Positions 9,965 to 19,991 of a stretch of DNA of 64,000 bases are shown one piece after another. Under the pieces are notes generated by a model. It searched no databases, was not told the origin of the DNA, and was given only the letters and a program-made list of their open reading frames with translations. The translations under genes were made by a program, and so were the position numbers. The stretch spans positions 256,811 through 320,810 of the forward strand of contig JAOSJV010000011.1 in NCBI GenBank assembly GCA_027493935.1. The letters run 5' to 3'. Every line of letters starts with the position of its first letter. Positions within the stretch are counted from its first letter, which is position 1. The DNA is from Burkholderiales bacterium (lineage in GTDB: Bacteria; Pseudomonadota; Gammaproteobacteria; Burkholderiales; SG8-39).

Positions 9965-12035
9965 ATGCTTCGGCCCGGGTGTCTCCGTTCCACGACGGCG
10001 CAGCGCGGCCGGGTCTGGGCGCGCCTGCTCATCGGCGCCGCAGCGGCGCTCCTGGTGCTGGCCGTCGGCGCGGTCATCGCGGTCTCGCTGGTCGACTGGG
10101 ACAAGCGCGTCGCTACGCTCGCGGCGAAGGTCGAGGACGAGACCGGCCGGGAGCTGCGCGTCGCCGGGCCGGTCGAGGTCGGGCTGCTCCCGCCGCGCGT
10201 GATCGCCGAGGGCGTGAGCTTCGGCAACGCCGCGTGGGGCTCGCGGCCCGAGATGGTGAAGGCCCAGCGCGCGGAGGCGAGCGTGGCGCTCCTGCCCCTG
10301 CTCACCGGGCGCTTCACGCTCCGAATCGTGCTCGTCGCGCCCGACGTCCTGCTCGAGCGCAATGCCGGCGGCGAGGGGCAACTGGGAGCTCGCGCGGCGG
10401 CCGCGCGCGAGCGGCCCCCCGCGCACCGAGGGTTTCGCGCCGCCGGTGGATCTCGACCGCGTGCGCATCACCAAGGCGACGATCGCCTATCGCAGCGGCC
10501 GCACCGGCAAGACACGCCGGCTGCTCGTCGATCAGGGTCTGGTGCGGCCGAACGGACTGTCCGGGCGCGAGATCACGCTCAAGGCGGCGCTCGACGGCGT
10601 GCCGCTCGAGCTCGTCGCGCTCACCGATCAGGCGCCGATCGAGGCGCTCGCGCGCCGCGAGGCGCTCGGCGTGAAGCTCGAGGCGAAGACCGCGGGGGCG
10701 CGCGTCACGGCGGACGGGCAGATCCGCTTTCCGGCGAGCGGCGTGGAGGTCGATATGAAAGTCTCCGCCGACGTGAGCGACGCGGCGCCGATCGCACGGA
10801 TCGCCGGCGTGAAGCTGCCGGCGCTGCCGCCGCTCAAGCTGACCGGGCGCCTGTCGGCAGCGAAGAAGGTGTATCAGGCGGAGAACCTGAAACTCGCGCT
10901 CGGCAGGAGCAACGCGTCGGGCCGGCTCGCCGTCGACCTCACCGGGGTGCGGCCGAAGCTCGCCGGCGAGCTCGCCGCGCCGACCATCGATCTGACCGAG
11001 CTCCGCGGCCGGCGCGGCGCGAAGGCGGCGGACGCCGGCGCGAGCGGCGACGACGGACGCGTGTTCTCGCGCGCGCCGCTGCCGCTCGCGGCACTCAACG
11101 CGCTCGACGCCGACGTCGGCGTGCGCGTCGCGCGGCTGGTGGTCACGCCGGAGCTGCTGCTCGAGGACGCCCAGGGACGCCTCGCGCTCGAGCGTGGGCG
11201 CCTCGCGCTGAAGCCGCTCGCGATGCGCATCGGCGGCGGCAACGCGAAGCTCGTCGGCACATTCGACGCTTCGAGCGGCAAGAGCGCGGCGCTCGATGCG
11301 ACGCTCACCGGCAGCGGCATCGAGCTCGGCAAGATGATGGCCGCGCTCGGACGCAGCGACGACGTCGCGGGCGGCCGGACCGAGCTCGCGGCGAGCCTGC
11401 GCGGGAGCGGCGGCTCGATGGCCGCGCTTGCCGGCGATCTCGACGGGCACGCGAAGATCGTCGTCCGCTCGGCGCGCGTGAAAGGCGGTGCGCTCGACCG
11501 GCTCGGCGGCGATGTCTTCGTGCAGCTCGCCAACGCGGTGAACCCGGCGCGCCGGACCGACCCCTACACCGAAGTCCAGTGCGCGGTGGTGAACGTGCCG
11601 GTGCGCGACGGCGTCGTGGTCGTGGACCGCGCGATCGCGCTCGAGACGCCGAAGGTCGGCGTGGCGATGGCGGGCACCGTGAACCTCGGCACCGAGCGGC
11701 TCGATCTCAGCGTGCGGCCGCAGGCGAAGCAGGGCGTCGGCGTCGGCCTCGGCAGCCTCGCGAACCTAGCGAAGCTCGAAGGCACGCTGAAGCAGCCGAA
11801 GGTGGGCATCGACATGAAGGGCGCGGCCGGCACGGCAGCGCAGGTGGGCATCGGCGTCATGACCGGCGGACTTTCGATCCTCGCGAAGGGCCTCTTCGAC
11901 AAGGCGACGATGGATGCGCCGTGCGAGACGGCGCTGCGCGGCGGCTCAGCCGGCACGAGCGACAAGCCGGCGCCAAGCGCCGATCCGGCTTCCTCCGGCG
12001 GGGTCGGCGGTTTCCTCGAGCGCCTGCTGAAGTAG
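9965..12035 (+). CDS. AsmA-family protein (apparent frameshift near 10377)
   Basis: About 690 aa across the shift. One N-terminal transmembrane helix (LLIGAAAALLVLAVGAVIAV) is followed by an AsmA N-terminal domain, including VDWDKRVATLAAKVEDETGR and SFGNAAWGSRPEM. The C-terminal AsmA domain contains LDRLGGDVFVQLANAVNP and DLSVRPQAKQGVGV and ends with MDAPCETALRG. These proteins sit in the inner membrane with a long periplasmic part and affect outer-membrane lipid assembly. A run of four G at 10375-10378 carries one base too many; removing it joins LLERNAGGEG to WELARRP. It is the second AsmA-like gene within 8 kb and is distinct from the first. Confidence 0.8.
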
Positions 12036-12127
12036 CCCGACCGATGGCGACTTCGCCGGCGCGGCCGGCGATTCTCCGGCGATCGGGGTGCACGATAGCC
12101 CTGGCCCCCTGGTAGCGTGGCTGCGAT

Positions 12128-12910
12128 CTACTGCGCGGTCCAGCCGCCGTCGACCGGCAGGGCGATGCCGCGAATCTGCGCAGCGCTGTCCGAGCAGAGG
12201 TACACCGTGGCGGCGGCGATCTGCTCGATGGTGGCGAAATCCTGGGACGGCTGCTTTTCCGCGGGAAAGCGCCGGCGCGCGACCTCGGGGGCGAGCCCCT
12301 CGCGCGCGGCGAGCGCGTCGATCTGCGCCTGGATGAGCGGCGTGAGGACCCAACCGGGACAGATGGCGTTGCAAGTGACTCCGGTCTTTGCGGTCTCGAG
12401 GGCGACCACCTTCGTGAGGCCGACGAGGCCGTGTTTGGCGGCGACGTAAGCGGACTTGTCGATCGAGGCGACCAGTCCGTGCACCGAGGCGATGTTGACG
12501 ATGCGGCCCCAGTCCCGCTCGAGCATCTGCGGCAGCGCGGCGCGGATGCCATGGAACGCCGCCGACAGGTTGATCGCGATGATCGCGTCCCAGCGCTCCG
12601 GCGGGAACTGGTGCACCGGCGCGACGTGCTGGATGCCGGCGTTGTTGACGAGGATGTCGACGCGACCGAGCTCGCGCGTGGCCTGCGCGACCATCGTCTC
12701 GATCGCGGCAGGCTTCGACATGTCCGCGCTGCTGTAGGCGACGCGCACGCCGTACTCGGCAGCGATCGACGCGCGGAGCTTTCCGATCTCGGCGGCATCG
12801 CCAAGGCCGTTCAGGAGGAGTTCGGCGCCCTGCGCCGCCAGCGCCCGGGCGATGCCGAGCCCGATTCCGCTCGTCGAGCCGGTGACCACCGCAGTTCTCC
12901 CTTTCAGCAT
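12128..12910 (-). CDS. 3-hydroxybutyrate dehydrogenase (SDR family)
   Basis: 260 aa, a classical short-chain dehydrogenase. [12 protein letters not shown] near residue 10 is the NAD-binding glycine motif, NNAG follows near residue 90, and the catalytic Ser (NIASVHG) and YVAAK Tyr-Lys pair are present. The [21 protein letters not shown] and [13 protein letters not shown] segments closely resemble bacterial D-3-hydroxybutyrate dehydrogenases, which oxidise 3-hydroxybutyrate from polyhydroxybutyrate breakdown to acetoacetate with NAD+. Its ATG overlaps the end of the acetate kinase gene by 7 bases, so the two form one translationally coupled unit. Confidence 0.85.
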   Translation of the reverse strand: MLKGRTAVVTGSTSGIGLGIARALAAQGAELLLNGLGDAAEIGKLRASIAAEYGVRVAYSSADMSKPAAIETMVAQATRELGRVDILVNNAGIQHVAPVHQFPPERWDAIIAINLSAAFHGIRAALPQMLERDWGRIVNIASVHGLVASIDKSAYVAAKHGLVGLTKVVALETAKTGVTCNAICPGWVLTPLIQAQIDALAAREGLAPEVARRRFPAEKQPSQDFATIEQIAAATVYLCSDSAAQIRGIALPVDGGWTAQ

Positions 12911-14098
12911 CGCGATTCCTTTCCGAGCAGCCGGAGCGTATGACGCGCAATCATAAGCTCTTCGTCGGTCGGGATCACCCAGGCCGCGACGCGGCTCGTG
13001 CCCGTGCTCACGCGCGGGCCCCCGCGCCGGTTGGCGTCGGCGTCGAGCGCGAGCCCCAGCCAGGCCGCGCCGCGGCACACTCGCTCGCGGATCGGCGCGG
13101 CGTGCTCGCCGATCCCGGCCGTGAACACGAGCGCGTCGAGGCCGCCGAGCGCGGCGCAGAGCGAGCCGAGCTCGCGGCCGATGCGGTAGGTGAACAAGTC
13201 GATCGCCAGGCGCGCGCGCGCATCGCCGGAGGCGAGCAGCGTCCGCACGTCGCTCGAGATTCCGGACACGCCGATCAGGCCCGACTCGGTGGTAGATCAG
13301 CCGCTCGATCGCGCGGGCGTCCATGCCGTGGATGTCCATCAGGTACACGAGGGCCCCCGGGTCGAGCGTGCCGCAGCGGGTACCCATCGGCAGACCGTCG
13401 ACCGGCGTGAAACCCATCGTCGTGGCGACGCTCTGCCCGGCAGCGAGCGCGCACATGCTGGCGCCGTTGCCGAGGTGCAGGACGACCGCCCGGCCGGCCG
13501 CGGCGCGCGCGTCATAGGAAGGCAGCGCGGCGGCGATGTACTCGTACGACAGGCCGTGAAAGCCGTAGCGGCGCACGCCCGCTTCGCGCAATCGCGGCGG
13601 CAGCGCGAACATCTGCGCGAGCTCCGGGCAACTCCGGTGGAATGCGGTGTCGAAGCAGGCGACCTGCGGCAGCTCCGGCGAGGCGTCGAGCAGCGCGCGG
13701 ATCGGCGCGAGATTGTGCGGCTGGTGCAGCGGTGCGAGCGGCGCCAGCCGCTCGAGCGCGCCAAGCACGTCGCCGTCGACGCGCGCCGGCTGCGCGTGGT
13801 CGAGCCCGCCGTGCACCACGCGGTGTCCGACGCCGGCGAGGTGGCGTGTGCCGAGGGCGTCTCGCACGTATCCGAGTACGTGAGCAAGGGCGCCGTCGTG
13901 ACCAATGCGCGCGCCTTCATCCCACGCGCGCTGTGCGACCGTATTGCCAGCGGCATCGGCTGCCGCAAAGCGCGGCGTGGTGTAGATCCCCTCGATCTGG
14001 CCGCGGCACTCGAGCGCGGGCGCGCCGGTGCGGACGCCGAACATCGAGAACTTGATGCTCGAGGAACCGGCGTTCAGGACGAGGATGGCGTCGGACAT
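12904..14098 (-). CDS. ackA: Acetate kinase (apparent frameshift near 13289)
   Basis: About 398 aa when joined, normal length for Ack[14 protein letters not shown] at the N-terminus is the phosphate-binding motif; [36 protein letters not shown] and the [15 protein letters not shown] signature follow. After the shift, [17 protein letters not shown] completes the kinase fold. The enzyme interconverts acetate plus ATP with acetyl phosphate. One extra base near 13289 breaks the frame between LIYH and [18 protein letters not shown]. No phosphotransacetylase gene is adjacent; the downstream partner is hydroxybutyrate dehydrogenase, suggesting a role in storage-polymer carbon flow. Confidence 0.88.
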
Positions 14099-14330
14099 CG
14101 GATCGCGCAGGGCTCACGGGTGCACGGACGACGCCCGCTGGCGCGCGGCGAAGACACGAGCGGCTCGACGGAAGTCTACGCCATGCGCGCCGATGCGCCG
14201 GGCAGCGCTTCGCAACCCAGGTGCGAGACCGGCTGCTTCTTCCCGCGGGGCGCCGGGAACCACCCCGTCTGGTACGCGGGCACCTCTGCTCGGGAAGGGG
14301 AGGCTGCCTGCGGCGCGTCGCCGAGCCGCC

Positions 14331-17300
14331 TCAGTCGCCCTTCCGGCTCGCGTGCGGCGAGCCGGCCGCCGCGCCGCCGTGCGTGGCGCCGGCGGCCGGC
14401 TTCGCGCGCGAGAATCTCGCGCTCGCCGACTCGAGCAGCCAGAAGAAGAACGGCGCGAAGAACACTGCCACGACGGTCGAGGCCAGAATGCCGCCGATCA
14501 CGCCGGTGCCGATCGCGCGCAGGCTGTTCGCGCCCGGTCCGGAGGCGAGCGCGAGCGGCACGCAGCCGAGCCCGAACGCGAGCGAGGTCATCACGATCGC
14601 GCGCAGGCGAAGCCGCGCCGCCTCGATCGCCGCCTCGCGCGCACCCATGCCGTGCCGCACCCGCTCGATCGCGAACTCGCAGATGAGGATCGCGTTCTTC
14701 GCCGACAGGCCGACGAGCGTCACCAAGCCGACCTGGAAGTAGACGTCGTTCTCGAGGCCGCGCGCCCAGGTGAGCAGCAGCGCGCCGAGGATCGCGATCG
14801 GCACGGTGAGCACCACCGCGACCGGCAGCGTCCACTTCTCGAACTGCGCGGCGAGCAGCAGGAACACGACGATCAGGCCGGCGATGAACGCGATGGCCGA
14901 GGTGGCGCCCGAGGCCTTCTCCTGCAGCGCCTGGCCGGCCCAGGCGTAGGAGAACCCGCCGGGCAGCGTCTTTGCGGCGACCGCCTCCATCGCCGCGAGC
15001 GCCTGGCCCGAGCTGTAGCCCGGGGCGGGCGCCCCGGTGACCTTGACCGCGGGAAAGCCGTTGAAGCGCTCGACGAGCTTCGGCGCGGCGGCGTAGCGCA
15101 CGGTGATCAGCGACGAGAGCGGCACCATGGCACCGCTCTTCGAGCGCACGTACACCTTCTCGAAATCCTCCGGCCGGACGCGGTACTCCGCATCGGCCTG
15201 CAGCACCACCCACCACACGCGGCTGAACTGGCTGAACTGGCCGGCGATCGTCGAGCCGAAGAAGCTCTGCATGGTCTGGAACGCGTCCTGCACCGGCACG
15301 CCGAGAAGCTCGGCGCGGTTGCGGTCGAGATCGACGAAGAGCTGCTGGGTCGCGCCGCGGAACGTGGTGCTCACGCCGGCGAGCTCGGGGCGGCCGCGCG
15401 CCGAAGCGAGAAACGCCTCCACCGCCCGCGCGGTCGCGCGGGTGTCGCCCGCGCCGCGGTTCTGGATGTAGAGCTCGAAGCCGCCGGTCGTGCCGAGGCC
15501 GGGGATCGGCGGCGGATTGATGGCGAGGACGAAGCCCTCCTTGAGCGCCGCGAACTGGCGGTTGAGCCGCGGCAGTACGCTGAAGGCGAGCTGCGATTCC
15601 TCGGTCCGCTCGTCGAACGGCCTCATCGAGACGAACAGCACGGCGGCGTTGTTGCGGAACGTGCCGTCGATCAGGCCGTAGCCGTTCACCCTCGCCACAT
15701 CCTGCACCGCCGGCTCGGCGGCCATGATGCGCTCGACCTCGCCGGACAGCTCGCCGACGTAGCCCTGGCTCGCGGTGTCCGGCGCCTCGACCACGACGAA
15801 GAAGTAGCCCTGGTCCTCGTCGGGGACGAAGCTCCCGGGCAGCACCCGGAACATCGCCACGACGCCGGCGATCACCGCGGCGAAGGCGAGGAGCACGATC
15901 GGCCAGCCCCGGATCATCCGCGCGACGCCGCCGACGTAGCCCTGCGTCAGCCGGTCGAATCCGCGCTCGAACCAGCGGAAGAAGCCGCGCTTCTCGCCGT
16001 GATGGGCGCGGATGATGATCGCCGCGAGCGCGGGCGAGAGCGTGAGCGCCATCACCCCGGAGATCACGACCGAGATCGCGATGGTCACCGCGAACTGCTG
16101 GTACAGCGTGCCGGTGACGCCACCCAGGAACGCGACCGGAAGGAACACCGCGACCAGCACCAGCACGATCGAGATCAGCGCGCCGGCGATCTCGCTCATC
16201 GCTCGCTTGGCGGCCTCGAGCGCGCCGAGGCCGTGCTTGGTCATGTTCGCCTCGACGTTCTCGACGACGACGATCGCGTCGTCGACCACCAGGCCAATCG
16301 CGAGAATCAGCCCGAACAGGGTCAGCATGTTGATCGAGAAGCCGAGCAGGTGCATGCCGATGAACGTGCCGATGATCGACACCGGCACCGCCAGGATCGG
16401 GATGATCGTCGCGCGCAGGGACTGCAGGAACAGGAACACCACGGCGACCACCAGCACGACCGCCTCGAAGAAGGTGTGCACGACCTTCTCGATCGAATTC
16501 AGCGTGAAGAGGCTGGTGTCGAGGGCGATCGAGTAGTCGAGCCCGCTCGGAAACTGCTTCTTCAGCTCCTCGAGCCGCGCGCGCACCGCGCGTGCGGTCT
16601 CGACCGCGTTCGCCCCCGGCTGCTGGAAGATGCCGATCGTGGTGGCCGTGCGCCCGTTCATGCGGCTCGCGATGGAGTAGTCGCGCTTGGCGAGCTCGAC
16701 CCGGCCGACGTCCTTCACGCGCACGATGGCGCTGCCGGCCTGCGCCGCGCGCACGATGATGTTCTCGAATTCCTCGGGCGTGGTGAGCAGGCCCTGAGCG
16801 GTCACCACGAAGGTCTGCTGCACGCCCTCCGGGGTCGGCTGCGCGCCGATCTGGCCGATGCCGAAGGTCTGGTTCTGGCTCTGGATGGCGCGGGCGACGT
16901 CCTGCACCGCGATGCCGAGCTGCGCCATGCGGTCCGGGCGCAGCCACACCCGCATCGCGATGTCGGGCAGGCCGAACACCGAGGCGCGGTTCGCGCCGGG
17001 GATGCGCTTCAGCTCCTCCAGCACGTAGAGGTTGGTGTAGTTGTCGATGTAGGTCGCGTCGTAGCGGTCGTCGGGCGAGAAGATCGACAGCACCATCATG
17101 ATGCTGGAGGACTTCTTCTCGACCGTGACGCCCTGCTGCGAGACCACCTGCGGCACGAGCGACAGCGCCTGGCTCACCCGGTTCTGCACGTTCACCTGGT
17201 TGATGTCCGGGTCGCTGCCCGGCCGGAACACCACGCTGATCGAGACGTTGCCCGAGGACGAGCTGACCGAGTTAAAGTAGAGCAGATCGTCGATGCCGTT

Positions 17301-17510
17301 GATCTGCGCCTCGATCGGGGCGGCGACCGTGTTGGCGATCACCTCCGCGGTGGCGCCGGGATAGCGGGCGTCGATCGTGACCTGCGGGGGAGCGAGCTCG
17401 GGGTACTGCGAGATCGGCGTGACCCACATCGCGACCGCGCCGCCGAGCACGATCAGGATCGAGATGACCGACGAGAGGATCGGCCGGTCGATGAAGAAGT
17501 GGGTGAACAC
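14331..17510 (-). CDS. RND multidrug efflux transporter, inner-membrane subunit (HAE1 type)
   Basis: 1059 aa, full length for AcrB/MexB-type pumps. It begins with FFIDRPILSSVISILIVLGG (TM1), has two large periplasmic loops and twelve predicted helices. The proton-relay Asp pair lies in GLVVDDAIVVVENVEA (about residues 405-420), and the GLSAKNAILICEFA segment in TM10 supplies the relay Lys. HAE1 pumps export hydrophobic and amphiphilic drugs using the proton gradient. It lies 22 bp downstream of the membrane-fusion protein gene, forming an operon. No TolC/OprM-type outer-membrane gene or TetR repressor is adjacent, so the pump likely borrows an outer-membrane channel encoded elsewhere. Confidence 0.93.
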   Translation of the reverse strand: MFTHFFIDRPILSSVISILIVLGGAVAMWVTPISQYPELAPPQVTIDARYPGATAEVIANTVAAPIEAQINGIDDLLYFNSVSSSSGNVSISVVFRPGSDPDINQVNVQNRVSQALSLVPQVVSQQGVTVEKKSSSIMMVLSIFSPDDRYDATYIDNYTNLYVLEELKRIPGANRASVFGLPDIAMRVWLRPDRMAQLGIAVQDVARAIQSQNQTFGIGQIGAQPTPEGVQQTFVVTAQGLLTTPEEFENIIVRAAQAGSAIVRVKDVGRVELAKRDYSIASRMNGRTATTIGIFQQPGANAVETARAVRARLEELKKQFPSGLDYSIALDTSLFTLNSIEKVVHTFFEAVVLVVAVVFLFLQSLRATIIPILAVPVSIIGTFIGMHLLGFSINMLTLFGLILAIGLVVDDAIVVVENVEANMTKHGLGALEAAKRAMSEIAGALISIVLVLVAVFLPVAFLGGVTGTLYQQFAVTIAISVVISGVMALTLSPALAAIIIRAHHGEKRGFFRWFERGFDRLTQGYVGGVARMIRGWPIVLLAFAAVIAGVVAMFRVLPGSFVPDEDQGYFFVVVEAPDTASQGYVGELSGEVERIMAAEPAVQDVARVNGYGLIDGTFRNNAAVLFVSMRPFDERTEESQLAFSVLPRLNRQFAALKEGFVLAINPPPIPGLGTTGGFELYIQNRGAGDTRATARAVEAFLASARGRPELAGVSTTFRGATQQLFVDLDRNRAELLGVPVQDAFQTMQSFFGSTIAGQFSQFSRVWWVVLQADAEYRVRPEDFEKVYVRSKSGAMVPLSSLITVRYAAAPKLVERFNGFPAVKVTGAPAPGYSSGQALAAMEAVAAKTLPGGFSYAWAGQALQEKASGATSAIAFIAGLIVVFLLLAAQFEKWTLPVAVVLTVPIAILGALLLTWARGLENDVYFQVGLVTLVGLSAKNAILICEFAIERVRHGMGAREAAIEAARLRLRAIVMTSLAFGLGCVPLALASGPGANSLRAIGTGVIGGILASTVVAVFFAPFFFWLLESASARFSRAKPAAGATHGGAAAGSPHASRKGD

Positions 17511-17532
17511 GGCGCGCCGCCGTCCGGGGTCG

Positions 17533-18705
17533 CTATTGCTTCGCCGCGCCGCCTGCCTTGGCGGCTCTTGCGGCGGCGTCCCCAGCGCCCGGCTCGACGA
17601 CCTTCACCGGCTGGCCGGGAACGACCTTCAGCACGCCGTCGGTGATCACCCGGTCCCCGCCGTGCAGGCCGCTCACCACCACGATACCCTTGTCGCCGTA
17701 GTAATCGCCGACGACCACCGGCCGCACCTCGGCCGTGCCGTCGTCCTTCACCACGTACACGGAGTGTCCGTTCGGCCCCTGCTGCACTGCGAGCTGCGGC
17801 ACGACGATCGCGTTCGGCCGCACCGCGCCCCGCACCGCCGCGTTCACGAACATGCCCGGCCGCAGCTCGCGCTTGGGGTTCGGAATGACGGCTCGCACCA
17901 GGAACGTGCCGGTGTCCTGGCTGAACGACGGGTCGGCGAAGCTGATCCTGCCCTTGTGCGGATGGGGCGTCCCGTCCGGGAGCGTCAGCTCGACCTCGAG
18001 ATCCTCGCCCTTGGGTGTCACCACGATGCCTTTCTGCGTGAGCTCGCGCATCCGCGCCATCTGATTCTGCGAAACGCTGAAGTTCACCCAGATCGGATCG
18101 AGTGCGGCGACGTAGGTCAGCTTCGACTCGGGCGAGAGCGAGTTGACGTAGGTGCCCTGGCGCACCGTCGCGCGGCTCGCAACGCCGGTCACCGGCGAGC
18201 GGATGGTGGCGTAGCCGAGGTTGAGCTCGGCCTCGGTCAGCTTCGCCTGCGCGGTGTACACCGCGGCCGTCGCCGCCTCGAACTCGCCCTGCGCACGGTC
18301 GAGGTCGGATTGCGAGACGGCGTTCTGCGCGGCGAGCGGCGTCACCCGGTCGAGCGTCGCGCGCGCGGTGTTGAGCCGCGCCTGCTGCGCGGCGAGCGAG
18401 CCTTTGGCCGCGTCGAGCTGCGCCTGGAACGGCTTCCGATCGAGCTCGAATAGCATCTGCCCCTGCTTGACGACCTCGCCCTCCCGGTAGGCGATGCGCT
18501 CGAGAAAGCCCGACACGCGCGCGAGGATGTCGACCTGCTGCGAGCTCTCGGTCTGGGCGACGAACGTCGAGACGAATGGGATCGTCTGCGGCTTGACCTC
18601 GAGCACGCTCACCGGGGGCGGCGGACGCTGCGGCGCAGGCGCCTCCTTCGAGCAACCGGCCAAGAGGGCCATCACCAGCAGAACGGGCAGGCAAAATGCG
18701 CGCAT
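17533..18705 (-). CDS. RND efflux membrane-fusion lipoprotein (AcrA/MexA family)
   Basis: 390 aa. The lipobox LLAGC near residue 19 marks a lipoprotein. Order: N-terminal beta strands, lipoyl half (LARVSGFLERIAYREGEVVKQGQ), an alpha-helical hairpin (about residues 95-165), second lipoyl half (IRSPVTGVASRATVRQGTYV), beta-barrel and membrane-proximal domains. It links the inner-membrane pump encoded immediately downstream to an outer-membrane channel. The ATG at 18705 is chosen because the signal peptide starts there; the open frame extends much further upstream without coding character. Confidence 0.9.
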   Translation of the reverse strand: MRAFCLPVLLVMALLAGCSKEAPAPQRPPPPVSVLEVKPQTIPFVSTFVAQTESSQQVDILARVSGFLERIAYREGEVVKQGQMLFELDRKPFQAQLDAAKGSLAAQQARLNTARATLDRVTPLAAQNAVSQSDLDRAQGEFEAATAAVYTAQAKLTEAELNLGYATIRSPVTGVASRATVRQGTYVNSLSPESKLTYVAALDPIWVNFSVSQNQMARMRELTQKGIVVTPKGEDLEVELTLPDGTPHPHKGRISFADPSFSQDTGTFLVRAVIPNPKRELRPGMFVNAAVRGAVRPNAIVVPQLAVQQGPNGHSVYVVKDDGTAEVRPVVVGDYYGDKGIVVVSGLHGGDRVITDGVLKVVPGQPVKVVEPGAGDAAARAAKAGGAAKQ

Positions 18706-18840
18706 AGGGAACTCTCCGGGGCGGGGTCTGGCAAGCAACCCGGCGGCGATTCTTGCTGCTTGCGGCCGCCGCGGGGATCGGCCGCCGCCCTCCGAGGGGC
18801 TGAATGCTAGCAGCACGCGTCCGCCCGCACCACCGCGGCG

Positions 18841-18856
18841 CCCCGGCACGCCGGGG
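18841..18856. terminator. Short GC hairpin after the PPK2 gene
   Basis: CCCCGG, a CACG loop and CCGGGG form a perfect 6-bp stem just past the PPK2 stop codon. There is no T-tract, so intrinsic termination would be weak. It may separate PPK2 transcription from the efflux operon that starts about 135 bp further on. Confidence 0.3.
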
Positions 18857-18860
18857 TCCC

Positions 18861-19760
18861 TCAGTCGCCCACGAGCAGCCTGCGCGCCGCGGCGAAGTCC
18901 TTGCGCCTGGCGGCGTCCACCTTCGGAAAGGCGAGGTCGAGCCGCTCCATTCCCGCCACGATCGCGGCGGCGACCGCGAGACGGGTGAACCACTTGTTGT
19001 CCGCGGGGATCACGTACCACGGCGCGTGCGCGCCCGCGGTGTTGCGGATCATGTCCTCGTAGGCACGCATGTAGTCCTTCCAGTGCCGCCGTTCCTGCAC
19101 GTCGGCGCTCGAGAATTTCCAGTTCTTCTCCGGCCGGTCGAGCCGCTCGAGGAAGCGCTTCTTCTGCTCGTCGCGCGAGACGTGCAGAAAGAACTTGAGG
19201 ATCAGGCACCCGTTTCGCGCCAGGTACTGCTCGAAGTTGCGGATCGCCTCGAAGCGCTCCTGCCAGATATCCTCCGTCACGAGCTCGGGCGGCAGCTTCT
19301 GCCGGGCGAGGAACTCCTGATGCACGCGCACCACGAGCACCTCCTCGTAGTAGCTGCGGTTGAAGATGCCGATGCGGCCGCGCTCGGGCAGCGCTCTTGC
19401 GCAGCGCCACAGGAAGTCGTGGTCGACCTCCTCGGCCGAGGGCGCCTTGAACGAGGTCACGTGCACGCCCTGCGGGTTGACCCCCGACATGACGTGCTTG
19501 ATGGTGCTGTCCTTGCCGGCGGCGTCCATCGCCTGGAACACGAGCAGCACGCTCCAGCGGTCCTGCGCGTAGAGCTTCTCCTGCTCCTCGGCGAGCCACT
19601 CGACGCCGCGCGCGAGCAGCTCCTTCGCCTCGGCCTTCTGCTCGGACCTGAGTCCGCGCGTGTCGCCGGGATCGACGTCCCTCAGCCGGAATCCCCTGCC
19701 CTGGGTCACGCGGTACGGGCGCAGGAACTTTGCGACCTGCTTCGAATTGATCTTCGTCAC
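18861..19760 (-). CDS. Polyphosphate kinase 2 family (PPK2) nucleotide phosphotransferase
   Basis: 299 aa with a single PPK2 domain. The Walker A loop reads FQAMDAAGKDSTIKHVMSG (about residues 70-88) and the Walker B/lid region FNRSYYEEVLVVRVH, followed by FFLHVSRDEQKKRF and PWYVIPADNKWF. PPK2 enzymes move phosphate between polyphosphate and nucleotides; the NRSYYEEVLVVRVH signature resembles class III enzymes that phosphorylate AMP and ADP, but class is an inference. The start is a GTG at 19760 behind a good AGGGAGAA ribosome-binding site; no in-frame ATG is nearby. Transcribed alone, upstream of the efflux operon. Confidence 0.88.
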   Translation of the reverse strand: MTKINSKQVAKFLRPYRVTQGRGFRLRDVDPGDTRGLRSEQKAEAKELLARGVEWLAEEQEKLYAQDRWSVLLVFQAMDAAGKDSTIKHVMSGVNPQGVHVTSFKAPSAEEVDHDFLWRCARALPERGRIGIFNRSYYEEVLVVRVHQEFLARQKLPPELVTEDIWQERFEAIRNFEQYLARNGCLILKFFLHVSRDEQKKRFLERLDRPEKNWKFSSADVQERRHWKDYMRAYEDMIRNTAGAHAPWYVIPADNKWFTRLAVAAAIVAGMERLDLAFPKVDAARRKDFAAARRLLVGD

Positions 19761-19991
19761 TCGATGCTTCTCCCTCGTGAGGCCGGGTTCCAGACGAGCC
19801 GCCCCAACAGCAGATGCGCCGCGAGGCATCCGATGCGCCCCGGACACCGTCCGCCACCGCGATGAGCTCGTGAGTATATTCAACCGCGCCAAAGCCGATG
19901 CGGCCTGGACGAGGCGCTCACGGGGAAGCCCTGCGATAGGCCGTCGCTCTCCACGAACGGCCCGAGCAGAGGCCGCCCGCGCGCGGGCTGC

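Noticed and set aside
12128..14098. 656-codon acetate kinase-dehydrogenase fusion
   Set aside because: The kinase C-terminus is present in another frame with its own stop overlapping the dehydrogenase ATG. One indel near 13289 explains the fused frame.
14028..17645. 1205-codon plus-strand frame
   Set aside because: Antisense to the RND transporter gene, which is complete and strongly conserved.
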